Below, one piece after another: positions 38,949 through 49,520 of a stretch of 60,616 bases of DNA (positions within the stretch are counted from its first letter, which is position 1; every line of letters starts with the position of its first letter). Origin of the DNA: Candidatus Dojkabacteria bacterium (GTDB lineage: Bacteria; Patescibacteriota; Dojkabacteria; JAOAGR01); the NCBI GenBank assembly GCA_026415655.1, contig JAOAGR010000001.1, forward strand, positions 1 through 60,616. The letters are read 5' to 3'. Position numbers and translations under genes: made by a program. The notes under the pieces are model-generated. The model was not told where the DNA came from. It ran no database searches and worked only from the letters and a program-made list of their open reading frames with translations.

Positions 38949-39974
38949 ATGAAGATTGCAAATGAAAAAAAGGCAAAAGTGAGTAAAATACGTTATTTTA
39001 TTGTTATTGTAGTATTAATCATTGTCCTTGGACTTGTGATATGGTATGTTTGGAATCGTAATAATTCTGAACCAGAAGTTAAAAGACCATATCCATATGT
39101 TGAGATAGATTTCCGTTCTGTTGATAAGTATGGCACAGAATATCGAATCGTCAACGCTGAGCCATTTAAACCTGATACATCAAAATCTCCTATTAAGTAT
39201 TATGAGGTCGACTACACAAATATCGATGCCACCGTAGTTCAACGACTTACCTCCCTAGCGGCTTCAAAATTTGGATTCAACAACAAATTAGAAAGCAAGC
39301 AGCAAAGCTTAGTTGTATGGTCTGTTGATGGTTCCCAAGATTCTGTTGCAAAGTATGGATACATATCATATGGATATAAAACTAAGATTATTACTCTTTT
39401 TATAAATTCTGATGATATAAAATATCCATTAGAAAAAGATGATGAAGAAAGTATAAAAAAAGTAATATCAGAAGACTTCGGGTTTTTGCCAAATAATATT
39501 GTATTAAAAGAAAAATTAGATAAAGGTAATGGAGTTTATGAATATCATTTCATAAGTAAGATTGATGAATATATGATATTTCGTCCATCATATCAATCAA
39601 GTCATTTGGTTGTAAGGGTAAAAGATAATAATATAAAACATATAGATTATGTAGTTATTCCCAATGTGCTTGTTGAAAAAGGTAGTCTCACACCGTTAAA
39701 AGAGATAACTATTGCAAACGCCGCACGACTAGATATTGATGCCAGATTTGAATTAACAACTTTCAAACCTTATTCTGCAAATCAGGTAATAAAATATCCT
39801 ATCAAAGTAAGATTAGATAAATTAGAAGAATATATGTATTACATGTATGTTGACTCTATAAATGATAAAAAAGTTTTATTTTTGCCTGTTGGTTATATCA
39901 CTGCTCAGTTTGAAGATACTGATGGTATGAGAGGTATTGGGAGGTTATATGTCGTAAATCAGCAACCTGAATAA
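38949..39974 (+). CDS. Single-TM protein, unknown function
   Basis: N-terminal TM then about 300 aa extracellular-type domain; packed between the M23 and signal peptidase genes. Confidence 0.55.
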   Translation: MKIANEKKAKVSKIRYFIVIVVLIIVLGLVIWYVWNRNNSEPEVKRPYPYVEIDFRSVDKYGTEYRIVNAEPFKPDTSKSPIKYYEVDYTNIDATVVQRLTSLAASKFGFNNKLESKQQSLVVWSVDGSQDSVAKYGYISYGYKTKIITLFINSDDIKYPLEKDDEESIKKVISEDFGFLPNNIVLKEKLDKGNGVYEYHFISKIDEYMIFRPSYQSSHLVVRVKDNNIKHIDYVVIPNVLVEKGSLTPLKEITIANAARLDIDARFELTTFKPYSANQVIKYPIKVRLDKLEEYMYYMYVDSINDKKVLFLPVGYITAQFEDTDGMRGIGRLYVVNQQPE

Positions 39975-40012
39975 TTGTCTAATTTTTGTACTTTTGTAAT
40001 AATGATTTGTCT

Positions 40013-40666
40013 ATGCCAAATACCACTACTAATGTCAAAACTGATTACTATGTGCCCCCAGATCCAAAAGTCGAGATAAAAGAAAAAATTAGAGCGTTCT
40101 TCAATGCTTTCGGAAATCTAATTACAGTAATAGCACTTATTGCTATACTTGGTGTAATATCTTATTTTTTTATATTTCCTTTCAATGTAGTCGATGGTAT
40201 ATCTATGCAACCAAATTTTTGTAATGGTGATATCTATATTACGAATAAGATTACTGATTATTTTAACAATTATTCAAAAGGTGATGTAATTGCCTTTAAG
40301 TATAATGAGAAAAGTAATTATATAAAGCGTATCGTTGCTATGGAGGGCGATACTGTAAAAATAGAGGGGGGGAAAGTATATGTAAATGGCTTAGAAATAG
40401 AAGAGCCTTATTTACCTGAAGGTCGAACTACTGAGGTAGGCGGGTGGAGCCAACTTGCCGAAGGAATGGAATATATTGTACCAAAAGGTCATTATTTTGT
40501 ACTCGGAGACAATAGACATTTTAGCTCTGATTCAAGAGATTTTTTGGCCATTTCACCATCGAAAAATCCAATGAACGGCAATGTGATAGTTATAGTCTGG
40601 CCACCAGAAAGAATGAGGATTTTTGATAAAAATCAAGGTTTGCCAGAAAATGAATGTAATAAATAG
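40013..40666 (+). CDS. lepB: Signal peptidase I
   Basis: VDGISMQPNFCNGD (catalytic Ser), NYIKRIVAMEGDTV (catalytic Lys), LGDNRHFSSDSRDF. ATG at 40013 preferred. Confidence 0.94.
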   Translation: MPNTTTNVKTDYYVPPDPKVEIKEKIRAFFNAFGNLITVIALIAILGVISYFFIFPFNVVDGISMQPNFCNGDIYITNKITDYFNNYSKGDVIAFKYNEKSNYIKRIVAMEGDTVKIEGGKVYVNGLEIEEPYLPEGRTTEVGGWSQLAEGMEYIVPKGHYFVLGDNRHFSSDSRDFLAISPSKNPMNGNVIVIVWPPERMRIFDKNQGLPENECNK

Positions 40667-40948
40667 CTTTGATTCTAACAACCTGAAAAACCAAATAGTT
40701 ATCATATTAAAGAATTATTTTGTTTTGTAGTTTTCATCTTGTAGGCGAATAAGATCTAATTAGAAAGTTCATTAATAAGTTTTGATTCTGATAAAAGAAA
40801 TTTATACAAAGTAAATTTAAATTTCATCAGTAAAAAATAATAAAAGTTAAGAAAATAGATAGAGAAAAGATAAAGAAAAGGACTAATAGAATCAGAAAAT
40901 CCTAACAAATCGCAATAACACGTAATACATCATGATATTCAATTTCAA

Positions 40949-41851
40949 CTAAATCAAATCCTTTATGTCTTCGGGTTTTATTAACCCTTTCTCAGTAATG
41001 TATCCACCTGTAATATATTTTGCTGGTACGAGATCAAATGCGGGATTGATAATGTGAATATTATCATGTGTGTAATCCCAAACTTCGTCTGGACTACGTA
41101 ATTCTATCAAAAATTTTTCAAGATCCTTTGATCTGGGATCTAATTTCATAGTTTGTGTTACGACAAAAAATGGGATATTAGCTTCATAACACGCTAGTGC
41201 AAGAGAATAAGTTCCAATTTTATTTACTAAATCTCCATTTAGTGTGATTCCGTCGCTTCCCACAATTGCTACCTCAGGATTTTCATAACGATTATCCAAT
41301 ACAATTGAAGATATAAATGAATCTACGTAATGTATTACATGTACACTATTTTGTGTTAATTTTTCTGCGGTGATACGACCTTGAAATTTTGGTCTTGTTT
41401 CTGATTGAAATACTCTTATTTTCTTAACCTTATTTATTCCTATCAATGTATCTCTGACCAAAGAAGAATGACAGTGAGTAATAAATCTAGAGTAATTTTT
41501 CAGGATCATCATCGCATTAGTCCGGATCACTTCATATGATTCATCAATATATTTGAAAAATTGCTCTATTTTATCAATCATCTTTACCCTAAGCTCTTGT
41601 TGATTTTCACACTCATCAATATGAGCCAGTATATATGTCATTGCATTATATGCTATTGGTTCATTTGGTCTTGCCTCTGCCAATGCAAATGCATAATATT
41701 TTATTTTTTGCTTAAAAACTTCAAAATTATGAACTTTTGTGTGAGTTATATAATTCAATAATGCCTTTACAGCAGCTTTGGCTATATTGGTGTTTCCTTG
41801 TATTTTTAGGTCCTTTATATCTTGGATTGTTTTTTCTAGCTCTTTTTCCAT
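40949..41851 (-). CDS. Ribose-1,5-bisphosphate isomerase (eIF2B alpha-like)
   Basis: RVFQSETRPKFQGRITAEKL, VAIVGSDGITLNGDLVNKIGTYSLALACYEANIPFFVV; directly downstream of AMP phosphorylase. Confidence 0.85.
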   Translation of the reverse strand: MEKELEKTIQDIKDLKIQGNTNIAKAAVKALLNYITHTKVHNFEVFKQKIKYYAFALAEARPNEPIAYNAMTYILAHIDECENQQELRVKMIDKIEQFFKYIDESYEVIRTNAMMILKNYSRFITHCHSSLVRDTLIGINKVKKIRVFQSETRPKFQGRITAEKLTQNSVHVIHYVDSFISSIVLDNRYENPEVAIVGSDGITLNGDLVNKIGTYSLALACYEANIPFFVVTQTMKLDPRSKDLEKFLIELRSPDEVWDYTHDNIHIINPAFDLVPAKYITGGYITEKGLIKPEDIKDLI

Positions 41852-41857
41852 ATTGTG

Positions 41858-43354
41858 TTAATAAATTACAATGTTTTTATATTTCAAAATTTCGCATGCT
41901 AGATGAACCCTCTTATCGCTTGTAGAGTAAATAGTAAATAGCTTTTCCCCCTTAGAAACAGTTTCTCCGACTTGTTTATGTAGATAAATGCCGGCAGATT
42001 TTATATTTGGCGCTCCAAGTGAATGAGCCAAATCTTTGATCAAATGATTTTCTATGTCTGTTACAACACCATCATGATCAGCTGTGATGTCGCATTGATA
42101 CTGTCCTGGTCTTAGATCTTCAGGCTGTACATTTGGATTTCCACCCTGTGCTGCGATGATTTTTTGGAATGCTTTATAAGCTCTACCTGACTGGAGCTCC
42201 TTCTTTGCTTTTTCATAACCTTTACCAGGTTTTGCTTCCCCACAAAGTTCCAATAGTTCGCCTGCTAGCATAAGTGATACATCTTCAAGAGGTAGGTATC
42301 TGTCGTCACGTTGTAAAAGTACTTTTAATAGATCAATGGCTTCTAATACAGGTCCTATACCACGACCATCAGGACCTATTGCATGTCTAGTGACAACTTT
42401 AATCTTTATACCAAATTTTTCTGCTATAGATTCGAATTTCTTTTGTATCATGTGAACATCCTCGCTGTGGTGTACTTTTGTGTCGGGACCATAAGGTATA
42501 TCCAAGACCAGATGCGTCAATCCTATAGCCACTTTTTTTGCCATTATGCTAACTATAAATTTGTCATAAAGTTCGATCCCAAGGGGCTTTTCTATGTCGA
42601 TAAGTGCTTCATCAGCCGGTGCAAGATCTAAACCTCCTCCCCAGACAATACAAGCATTATTTCTCCGGATCAAATCTTCAATTTCTTCTTTAGAATAAAC
42701 CATATTACATAAAACCTCCATCACATCAGTTGTGCCTGCTGGTGATGTAATAGAACGTGTCGATGTATTTGGTATTACAAGTCCCAAAGACGATATTATA
42801 CTAACTAATATCGGTGTAATACCTTTACCAGCCAGTCCACCTATACTGTGTTTATCTACCACTTTTTCATATGGCCATTTAAATACATCACCAGTGTAGG
42901 CCATTGCTTTCGTAAGATAATATAGTTCTTTATCATTAAATCCAGGATTGAATCCGCAAGCAGCAAAATATGTGGCTTCTATTGTGCCTAAACGACCAGA
43001 AACAATATCCTCAAGGATAGATTTTATCTCGTTATAATTTAATTCTTTACCTAATAATTTTTTTCTTATGCTTAATATTGATTTCGGTTGAGATAAAAAA
43101 TTAACTTCGATAATCTCACCTTCATGTACATTTATTTTTTCCCAAAGAGAATTGGAAATGCCAATCTCGTGGTGAGATACTAATTTTTCAGTGATATCTA
43201 CATTAACGATAAACTTTTTTTTAGAATTTGGTTTGCTAATCTCGAGTTTCGTGTCTGTAGTAATAGCTTCTTCTAAAGCTTTTCTATGATTAATGATTAT
43301 CGTCTTTTTATGATTAGATGATAAATCTATTTTTCTTGCTCTAAGATAAAACAT
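41858..43354 (-). CDS. AMP phosphorylase (thymidine phosphorylase family)
   Basis: KWPYEKVVDKHSIGGLAGKGITPILVSIISSLGLVIPNTSTRSITSPAGTTDVMEVL; about 500 aa with N-terminal extension, typical of the archaeal/CPR AMP phosphorylase clade. Confidence 0.88.
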   Translation of the reverse strand: MFYLRARKIDLSSNHKKTIIINHRKALEEAITTDTKLEISKPNSKKKFIVNVDITEKLVSHHEIGISNSLWEKINVHEGEIIEVNFLSQPKSILSIRKKLLGKELNYNEIKSILEDIVSGRLGTIEATYFAACGFNPGFNDKELYYLTKAMAYTGDVFKWPYEKVVDKHSIGGLAGKGITPILVSIISSLGLVIPNTSTRSITSPAGTTDVMEVLCNMVYSKEEIEDLIRRNNACIVWGGGLDLAPADEALIDIEKPLGIELYDKFIVSIMAKKVAIGLTHLVLDIPYGPDTKVHHSEDVHMIQKKFESIAEKFGIKIKVVTRHAIGPDGRGIGPVLEAIDLLKVLLQRDDRYLPLEDVSLMLAGELLELCGEAKPGKGYEKAKKELQSGRAYKAFQKIIAAQGGNPNVQPEDLRPGQYQCDITADHDGVVTDIENHLIKDLAHSLGAPNIKSAGIYLHKQVGETVSKGEKLFTIYSTSDKRVHLACEILKYKNIVIY

Positions 43355-43441
43355 AGCTTTTTATATTCAAGATAGAAAATCTGAATAAATATTTCAACAG
43401 TGATTGCAATTATCTTTAAAATGATTTATTTTACATTAATT

Positions 43442-44197
43442 ATGAAAACAGTAGTAATCACAGGATGTACAAAAGGAATAGGCGAAGCTTTGGCTTATAG
43501 ATTCGCCAGAGAAAATTATAAAGTCATTGGTATTGCAAGAGATGAAGAAAAATTGAAATTGCTAAAAGAAAAATTAGAAGCAGAATTTAACATTAAATTT
43601 AATTATTTGGTAGCTGATTTATCTAAATATGAACAAGTTAGTAAAACTATTGATTTTTTAAGTGTTAATGATTTTGATGTATTGATAAATAATGCAGGGT
43701 TTGGCTTACATGGAGAATTTGTAGAGCTGGATATAGATGCTCAAATAGCCATGATAAATCTTAATGTTACTGCATTAGTTAGACTAACACATTTTGCAAT
43801 TAATAAATTTAAGAAATTGGGGAAACATGATGCGACCGTGATCAATATAGGTTCTACTGCTGGTTTTATGCCTGGTCCTTATAATGCAATTTATTTTGCT
43901 ACAAAGGCGTTTGTAAATAGTTTTTCACAAGCAATTCATGAAGAGCTAGAAGGTACAGGTATAAATGTACTTTGTATTTGTCCCGGTCTGACAAAAACTA
44001 ACTTTTTTGAAAATGCAAAATGGGATATTAATGGGCAAATGATGACTTCTGAAGAAGTCGCTGATATTACATATCAAAGTTATGTTGAAAAAAAAGTTAT
44101 AGTAGTAACAGGCTTTTATAATGCTTTTATGATCTCAATCATAAAACGATTACCAGAGTCTTGGAAAAGATACCTTACTAAGAGACTTCTTAAGTAG
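43442..44197 (+). CDS. Short-chain dehydrogenase/reductase
   Basis: VVITGCTKGIGEALA, NNAGFG, YFATK; ATG at 43442 preferred. Confidence 0.9.
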   Translation: MKTVVITGCTKGIGEALAYRFARENYKVIGIARDEEKLKLLKEKLEAEFNIKFNYLVADLSKYEQVSKTIDFLSVNDFDVLINNAGFGLHGEFVELDIDAQIAMINLNVTALVRLTHFAINKFKKLGKHDATVINIGSTAGFMPGPYNAIYFATKAFVNSFSQAIHEELEGTGINVLCICPGLTKTNFFENAKWDINGQMMTSEEVADITYQSYVEKKVIVVTGFYNAFMISIIKRLPESWKRYLTKRLLK

Positions 44198-44476
44198 ATT
44201 TACGTCTATTTGGGGATTTCGTAAACATTTTTGATTAAAAATTAATTGTAAAACTAAAAATTTCAAGATTTGTATGACTGCATTTTTAGGTTTGTAATTT
44301 AAAAATCTATTTAATTGTTTATAACTGACATAAGAAATGATCTTTGTATTATTTTCTGACTGTTAAACATTGGGATCTTATTGGAGTAATTGACTTTGAA
44401 TAGGGGAAGTTTGATTATTTACCTTATTGATAACTCATTTAAAATCTTATTTCAAACCTTTGTGTTAAAAATATTT

Positions 44477-45190
44477 TTAATTTAATTTCAAAATATATTT
44501 TATGAATTGATATGTATTTTGTATAGAATAGCCTAAAGTATCATTATTAGGTACTTTTACTGATTCTGAGAAATGGATCACAAAATGAGCTATATTTCTA
44601 GCATCTAAAATTTCCCTTTTTGCTGTCAATAGTCGTGAAGTTATATTATTCTTACCTGCCATTTTCATTCTTCTTTTGATTTGATTGAGCGAGTCCGGTA
44701 TGATAAATATAACAAGTAAGTTACACTCGTTTCGTAGAGCATTATAAATACTTCTAGCACCATTATTTTCGCATACCAAAATAGAATTCTGGTGATTTTT
44801 TATCGCATTCATAAGCTCGTTTTTCGGAGTACCATATAGACTACCAGCATGGATGTTGTATTCTAATAGTCCGTATTCTCTGATTAATTGATTAATGACA
44901 TTTGAATCATTTATATCTATTTTATCTGTATCGGGCCTAATGTAATCATCATTTATATTGTCTTTTCTTGTATTGGGGCGTGTAGTAAAGGTACGAACTT
45001 TATAAAATCCTTGTTTAATAAGATATTCTGCAAGTGTAGATTTTCCCGCTGAGCTTGGGCCTATAATTATAATTAAATTATTTTTTTGCGAATCAAAAAC
45101 AAATTTTCTGGTGGCATTTTCATATACAATGTTGAAATCTTCCAATTTTTTAAATTGTGAAAGTATTTTTTTGATAAAGCTAGAAACCAT
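44477..45190 (-). CDS. Guanylate kinase-like P-loop protein
   Basis: IIIIGPSSAGKSTLAEYLI, VRTFTTRPNTRKDNINDDY, HAGSLYGTPKNEL. Confidence 0.75.
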   Translation of the reverse strand: MVSSFIKKILSQFKKLEDFNIVYENATRKFVFDSQKNNLIIIIGPSSAGKSTLAEYLIKQGFYKVRTFTTRPNTRKDNINDDYIRPDTDKIDINDSNVINQLIREYGLLEYNIHAGSLYGTPKNELMNAIKNHQNSILVCENNGARSIYNALRNECNLLVIFIIPDSLNQIKRRMKMAGKNNITSRLLTAKREILDARNIAHFVIHFSESVKVPNNDTLGYSIQNTYQFIKYILKLN

Positions 45191-45228
45191 AGATTGAATT
45201 TTATATTAATTTGTGTCATAGATAAATT

Positions 45229-46587
45229 ATGTTTAGATCAATAAACCCTTACACTGAAAAAGTAATATACGAAAATCCAGAAATTGCAGACGAAGAGTTA
45301 GAAAAAAGATTAGATTTAGCCTTTAGTGCATTTTTAAAATGGAGAAAGATTACATTAAATGAACGGAAAAATTTTATTGCAAAACTAATAGAAATACTTA
45401 CGACTTATAGATCGAATCTTGCTCACCTAATTACTTCAGAAATGGGAAAAACTATTAAGGAATCTGAATCAGAAGTTGATAAATGTGCAAAGTTAATACG
45501 ATACTATACTGACAACATAGATAGATATATTGCTGATGAGTTTATAGATGAGGGTAAGAAAATAATTTACGAACCTTTAGGTCCAATTTTTGCTATCATG
45601 CCGTGGAATTTTCCTTTTTGGCAAGTTTTTAGATTCGTTGTACCGAATTTATTGGCTGGAAATACTGTTGTTTTAAAGCATGCTTCTAATGTCCAAGAAT
45701 CAGCAAAAGTAATTGAATTTATATTTGATAATATTGGATTTGGATCTGGATTACTAATTAATTTACCTATTTCTTCAGCAAGGGTAGAAAGGGTTATTTC
45801 TGATCAAAGAATTTTTGGCGTTACTCTGACTGGTAGTGAGAACGCTGGTAGATCCGTTGCTAGACTTGCAGGTGAATATATCAAAAAAGTAGTTTTAGAA
45901 TTAGGAGGTAATGATCCTTTTATTGTATTTGAAGATGTTGATTTAGATTTTGTCTTAGATAATGCAGCGAAAGCAAGACTCAGAAATGCTGGACAGGCTT
46001 GTAATTCGGCTAAGAGATTTTTAATACATCAGAAAATTTTTAATCAGTTCGTTGATGGGTTGCGAGCAAGGTTTGCATCCGTCAAAGTGGGAGATCCTCT
46101 AGATCGAAATACTGATATGGGACCAGTGGTTTCTGAAAGTGCTAGAGAACAAATTCTTGAACAGATAGAAATTGCCAAAAATAATGGAGCCGAGGTAACT
46201 TGGGGGGGGAGAAAATTGCACAATCAAGGTTATTTTGTTGAACCTACAATTGTGAGTAATGTGTCACAAAACAATCCAGTATTGGATCAAGAGATTTTTG
46301 GTCCTGTTGCATTGGTAATGTCGTTTGGGGATCATGCAGGGGCTATTGAATTGGCAAATAAGACAGCTTTTGGATTGAATTCTTCAGTGTGGACAAATAA
46401 TAAAGAGTATCAAGAGTATGCAATCAAAAATATACAAGCGGGTAGTGTTTTCATAAATCAAATAGCAACTTCTGATGTGATGATGCCTTTTGGCGGAATC
46501 AAAAAATCTGGCTTTGGTAGAGAAATGGGCGAGTCAGGAGTTAGAGAATTCTTAAACATAAAATCTGTTGTTTATAACAATGGCTAG
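45229..46587 (+). CDS. NAD(P)-dependent aldehyde dehydrogenase (succinate-semialdehyde dehydrogenase-like)
   Basis: AIMPWNFPFWQVFRFVVPNLLAGNTVVLKHAS, VLELGGNDPFIVFED, NAGQACNSAKRF, EIFGPVA, PFGGIKKSGFGREMG. Confidence 0.93.
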   Translation: MFRSINPYTEKVIYENPEIADEELEKRLDLAFSAFLKWRKITLNERKNFIAKLIEILTTYRSNLAHLITSEMGKTIKESESEVDKCAKLIRYYTDNIDRYIADEFIDEGKKIIYEPLGPIFAIMPWNFPFWQVFRFVVPNLLAGNTVVLKHASNVQESAKVIEFIFDNIGFGSGLLINLPISSARVERVISDQRIFGVTLTGSENAGRSVARLAGEYIKKVVLELGGNDPFIVFEDVDLDFVLDNAAKARLRNAGQACNSAKRFLIHQKIFNQFVDGLRARFASVKVGDPLDRNTDMGPVVSESAREQILEQIEIAKNNGAEVTWGGRKLHNQGYFVEPTIVSNVSQNNPVLDQEIFGPVALVMSFGDHAGAIELANKTAFGLNSSVWTNNKEYQEYAIKNIQAGSVFINQIATSDVMMPFGGIKKSGFGREMGESGVREFLNIKSVVYNNG

Positions 46588-47341
46588 AAAAGTATTGATA
46601 ACTGGTGCATCTAGTGGGATTGGTTACGAGCTATGTCATGTTTTTGCAGAAAATGGATTTGATGTAGTTGGTGTTGCGCGTAATAGAGGAATACTTGAAA
46701 TGATGAATAATGCTTGGTGTTCCTTGTATAAAACTAAATTTGAATTTTTAGTATGTGATCTTTCAGATAGTGGTGATCTATTAAATTTATTTGACTATCT
46801 AAAAAAAGAAACCGTAGATGTGCTCATAAACAATGCAGGTATTGGACTTTATGGTAAGTTTAACTCGACTGATATTCAAAGGAATCTGGACATTATTGAT
46901 GTAAATATGATTGCGTTAACAAAGCTTACTTATCATTTCCTTAAAAATTCCGAAGTAAAACACAAAACTGTGATAAATATATCCTCAATAGCAGGTTTTT
47001 ATCCTGGAGTGGGTAGCTCAGTATATTTTGCATCTAAATCTTATGTAAATAGTTTTTCTCAAGCTGTTGCTATAGAAAATGAAGGGGTCCATCGTGTAAT
47101 ATGCATATGTCCTGGTGATACTGCAACTAATTTTTTTGAGAATGCGGGTGGAAATGTTCATCAAAATGCTGCTGATCCTAGGGGAGTGGCAAAATTGGTG
47201 TACGATTCTTATGCCAAAAATGCATCACTGAAAATTGTTGGCATCAAGAATAAAATATTGTTTAGTTTATTGAAGATTTTACCAGCATTCTTGGTAAGAA
47301 AATATTCAAAGTATAGGCATATTTTTAAGAAAATTTGGTAG
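46580..47341 (+). CDS. Short-chain dehydrogenase/reductase, paralog of 43442..44197
   Basis: VLITGASSGIGYELC, NNAGIGLYG, YFASKSYVNSFSQA; start overlaps the ALDH 3' end. Confidence 0.9.
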   Translation: MARKVLITGASSGIGYELCHVFAENGFDVVGVARNRGILEMMNNAWCSLYKTKFEFLVCDLSDSGDLLNLFDYLKKETVDVLINNAGIGLYGKFNSTDIQRNLDIIDVNMIALTKLTYHFLKNSEVKHKTVINISSIAGFYPGVGSSVYFASKSYVNSFSQAVAIENEGVHRVICICPGDTATNFFENAGGNVHQNAADPRGVAKLVYDSYAKNASLKIVGIKNKILFSLLKILPAFLVRKYSKYRHIFKKIW

Positions 47342-47356
47342 AGTATTATTCTTTCT

Positions 47357-47836
47357 TTGCATGAAATGTTTACAGATGTACAGATGTGGTGTTATAATTA
47401 TTGGATTGATACACTTTTAGATCATATGGAGGTTTCAGATACACGACCGACAAGAAATAATTATATCACAACGTTTGCCAGGTTAGCATATGGATTTGGG
47501 AAGTCTATTGTATACCCTGTAGGACGGAGACTAGAATTGTTTGTAGATCAATGTATATATGGATTATCACCATTGCTGATCCTGGCTAATGCTAACAATC
47601 CATCAATATCATTAATTTTCTTATCTATATTAACCTATGCCTTAGACTATTTCGATAGTAGAACCGGAAATAACAGAAATAGGATCTCTGATATATTTAT
47701 TTCCAGTGTTGGGTTATTTACGAAAATTCTTGCTTCACATGAAGTTATTACACAATTCGTTCTTAGGTATAACTGGAATATCACTGATGTATTATTGAGG
47801 GCTGGATCCAATATTTTATCTACTTTTATTCCCTAA
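47357..47836 (+). CDS. Orphan hypothetical protein with hydrophobic segments
   Basis: 159 aa ORF in a low-coding-density region; no recognised family. Confidence 0.4.
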   Translation: MHEMFTDVQMWCYNYWIDTLLDHMEVSDTRPTRNNYITTFARLAYGFGKSIVYPVGRRLELFVDQCIYGLSPLLILANANNPSISLIFLSILTYALDYFDSRTGNNRNRISDIFISSVGLFTKILASHEVITQFVLRYNWNITDVLLRAGSNILSTFIP

Positions 47837-48277
47837 TCCACAGACTACATGGAACTTTGTAGAACAATATATAATGTTGCCTAATAAAAATAGATCAGTC
47901 TATACATATTCCATCAATACATAATGGACAGCAGTGTACTTGGTATTTTCTTCATTTGTCATGTACCAATTCTATTTTAACCTTCCATCTCTAAAACAGA
48001 TCCTTTATGAGGACCTTAAATTTAGCATGAAAATAGATAAAAACAGTATATGCATGGGATGCTTTTTATTCCATATTTTGCGGCTAATATTCGAAATATT
48101 ATTATCAAAACAATAATTTGTATAAGGGACATTGTATTGATTAATTGTGGCTCTCTTGTTATAGCTAGTTGTGTAATCATGCTGTGAACTATAGACGGTA
48201 ACGGTAGGCTATCAACAGAACAACACTGTAAACTATATTCATTTTAGACTCAATACACACAATGGACAAGACAAGAC

Positions 48278-48780
48278 TTGAATAAAGTTTCGGCAAACAT
48301 TTATCGCTCATTATTGGTATTTCGTCCCTTTCCGGCCATTCTAAGAGGTGTGGTGTTGAATCAGTTTATTTCATCATTTATTGGTTTGGTAGGGAGTGGT
48401 GGTATATATGATCGTTTATTGGTTAATTTTTGTTATATCATTGAAGGGATGGTCACATTCATTGGTGTATGGGGTTTTCCAAAGACTGAAGGTACTCAAA
48501 AATTATGATATACTGCTATGGATAAAAAACTCTCAACTTATGTTGATCGTACTGAACAAACAGACATCGGTTCGCAAGTTTAAGACATTCGTCGGGGTTA
48601 ATGAATATCGTGATCCCATATCAGGAAAAGCTCATGGTTTTGTTGGCATTTCTAATCTGAATTAATTCCCTTACCGAATTCGCATTAGTATGCCGTTATC
48701 GATGAAGAAACAACTAGGGTTAGGCATTTTGATTACAGTAAGTTCAAAAGTTAGTCGTCATTTGAGATGAAAGTATCCTA
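48278..48780 (+). pseudogene. Decayed tandem copy of ORF-A (49521..50126)
   Basis: GGIYD...VWGFPKTEGTQKL matches SGDIYS...LYDFWKTEGCQKI; EQTDIGSQV* matches RQTNIGSQVYDAW; internal stops. Confidence 0.75.
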
Positions 48781-49119
48781 TTTGTTCTATATCTTAAGGG
48801 ATTTTCTTAACTTGTATTCAAGGTTTCTGTATTGATTTGTGTGGTAAAGAAATATGATGTACATGTTTGTATAACCAAAGGGAAATGAGATGTTATCGTC
48901 AATATGTGGTCAACCTTATACGGTATTACCTATAGTTCTCGCTTGTTAATCGAAGATGATTTTGTTTTATAACATAGGCTATTTTCCGTTATTTTAAAAT
49001 ATATGGACCGTTATCAATATCATTAATCGGTTGAAGTTGAAAATTTATTTGTAGCATTTTCAAGCTCTATAATTGGTTTCAGATGAATGACATTACTGGT
49101 AGGCAGTGAATATCCAATA

Positions 49120-49345
49120 TTTAGTTGGGATGATTTAATGTAGCAATAAATGATAAAATGAACTTTATCTCTTGATAGTTTAATTCCACGTTTGTTTTTA
49201 TACCTACGAAAAACATTCAATGAAATATGTACCTTATACAGAGAATTAGAAAAATCTGCTTTGGTCTGCTTATGCTGTATTCTACTGATATGTCAACTCC
49301 CCATCTCAATCGCAAACTCCTCATCAGTACCACTGAATGCTTATT
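49120..49345. repeat. Duplicated block, partner of 51026..51250 (includes a fragment of the regulator 3' end)
   Basis: Exact 40-bp match tcaactccccatctcaatcgcaaactcctcatcagtacca at 49293-49332 and 51205-51244, with weaker flanking similarity. Confidence 0.88.
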
Positions 49346-49520
49346 AGGGCAATACACCCGGATAATAAGGTCAGGAATGCTCATTTATTGTATAGAGACA
49401 TTTATGAAAGAGGTCTCGCTCCAACCACAAGATATGTAATCTAATTAGAAAGTTTTATCTTAAACCTACATTATATTGCTTTTTATAACAGTTTACTTTA
49501 TAATTATATGCACGAACAAT

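Noticed and set aside
47357-47836. Possible third paralog of ORF-A or ORF-B
   Set aside because: Only general hydrophobic topology is shared; no convincing residue-level alignment by eye.
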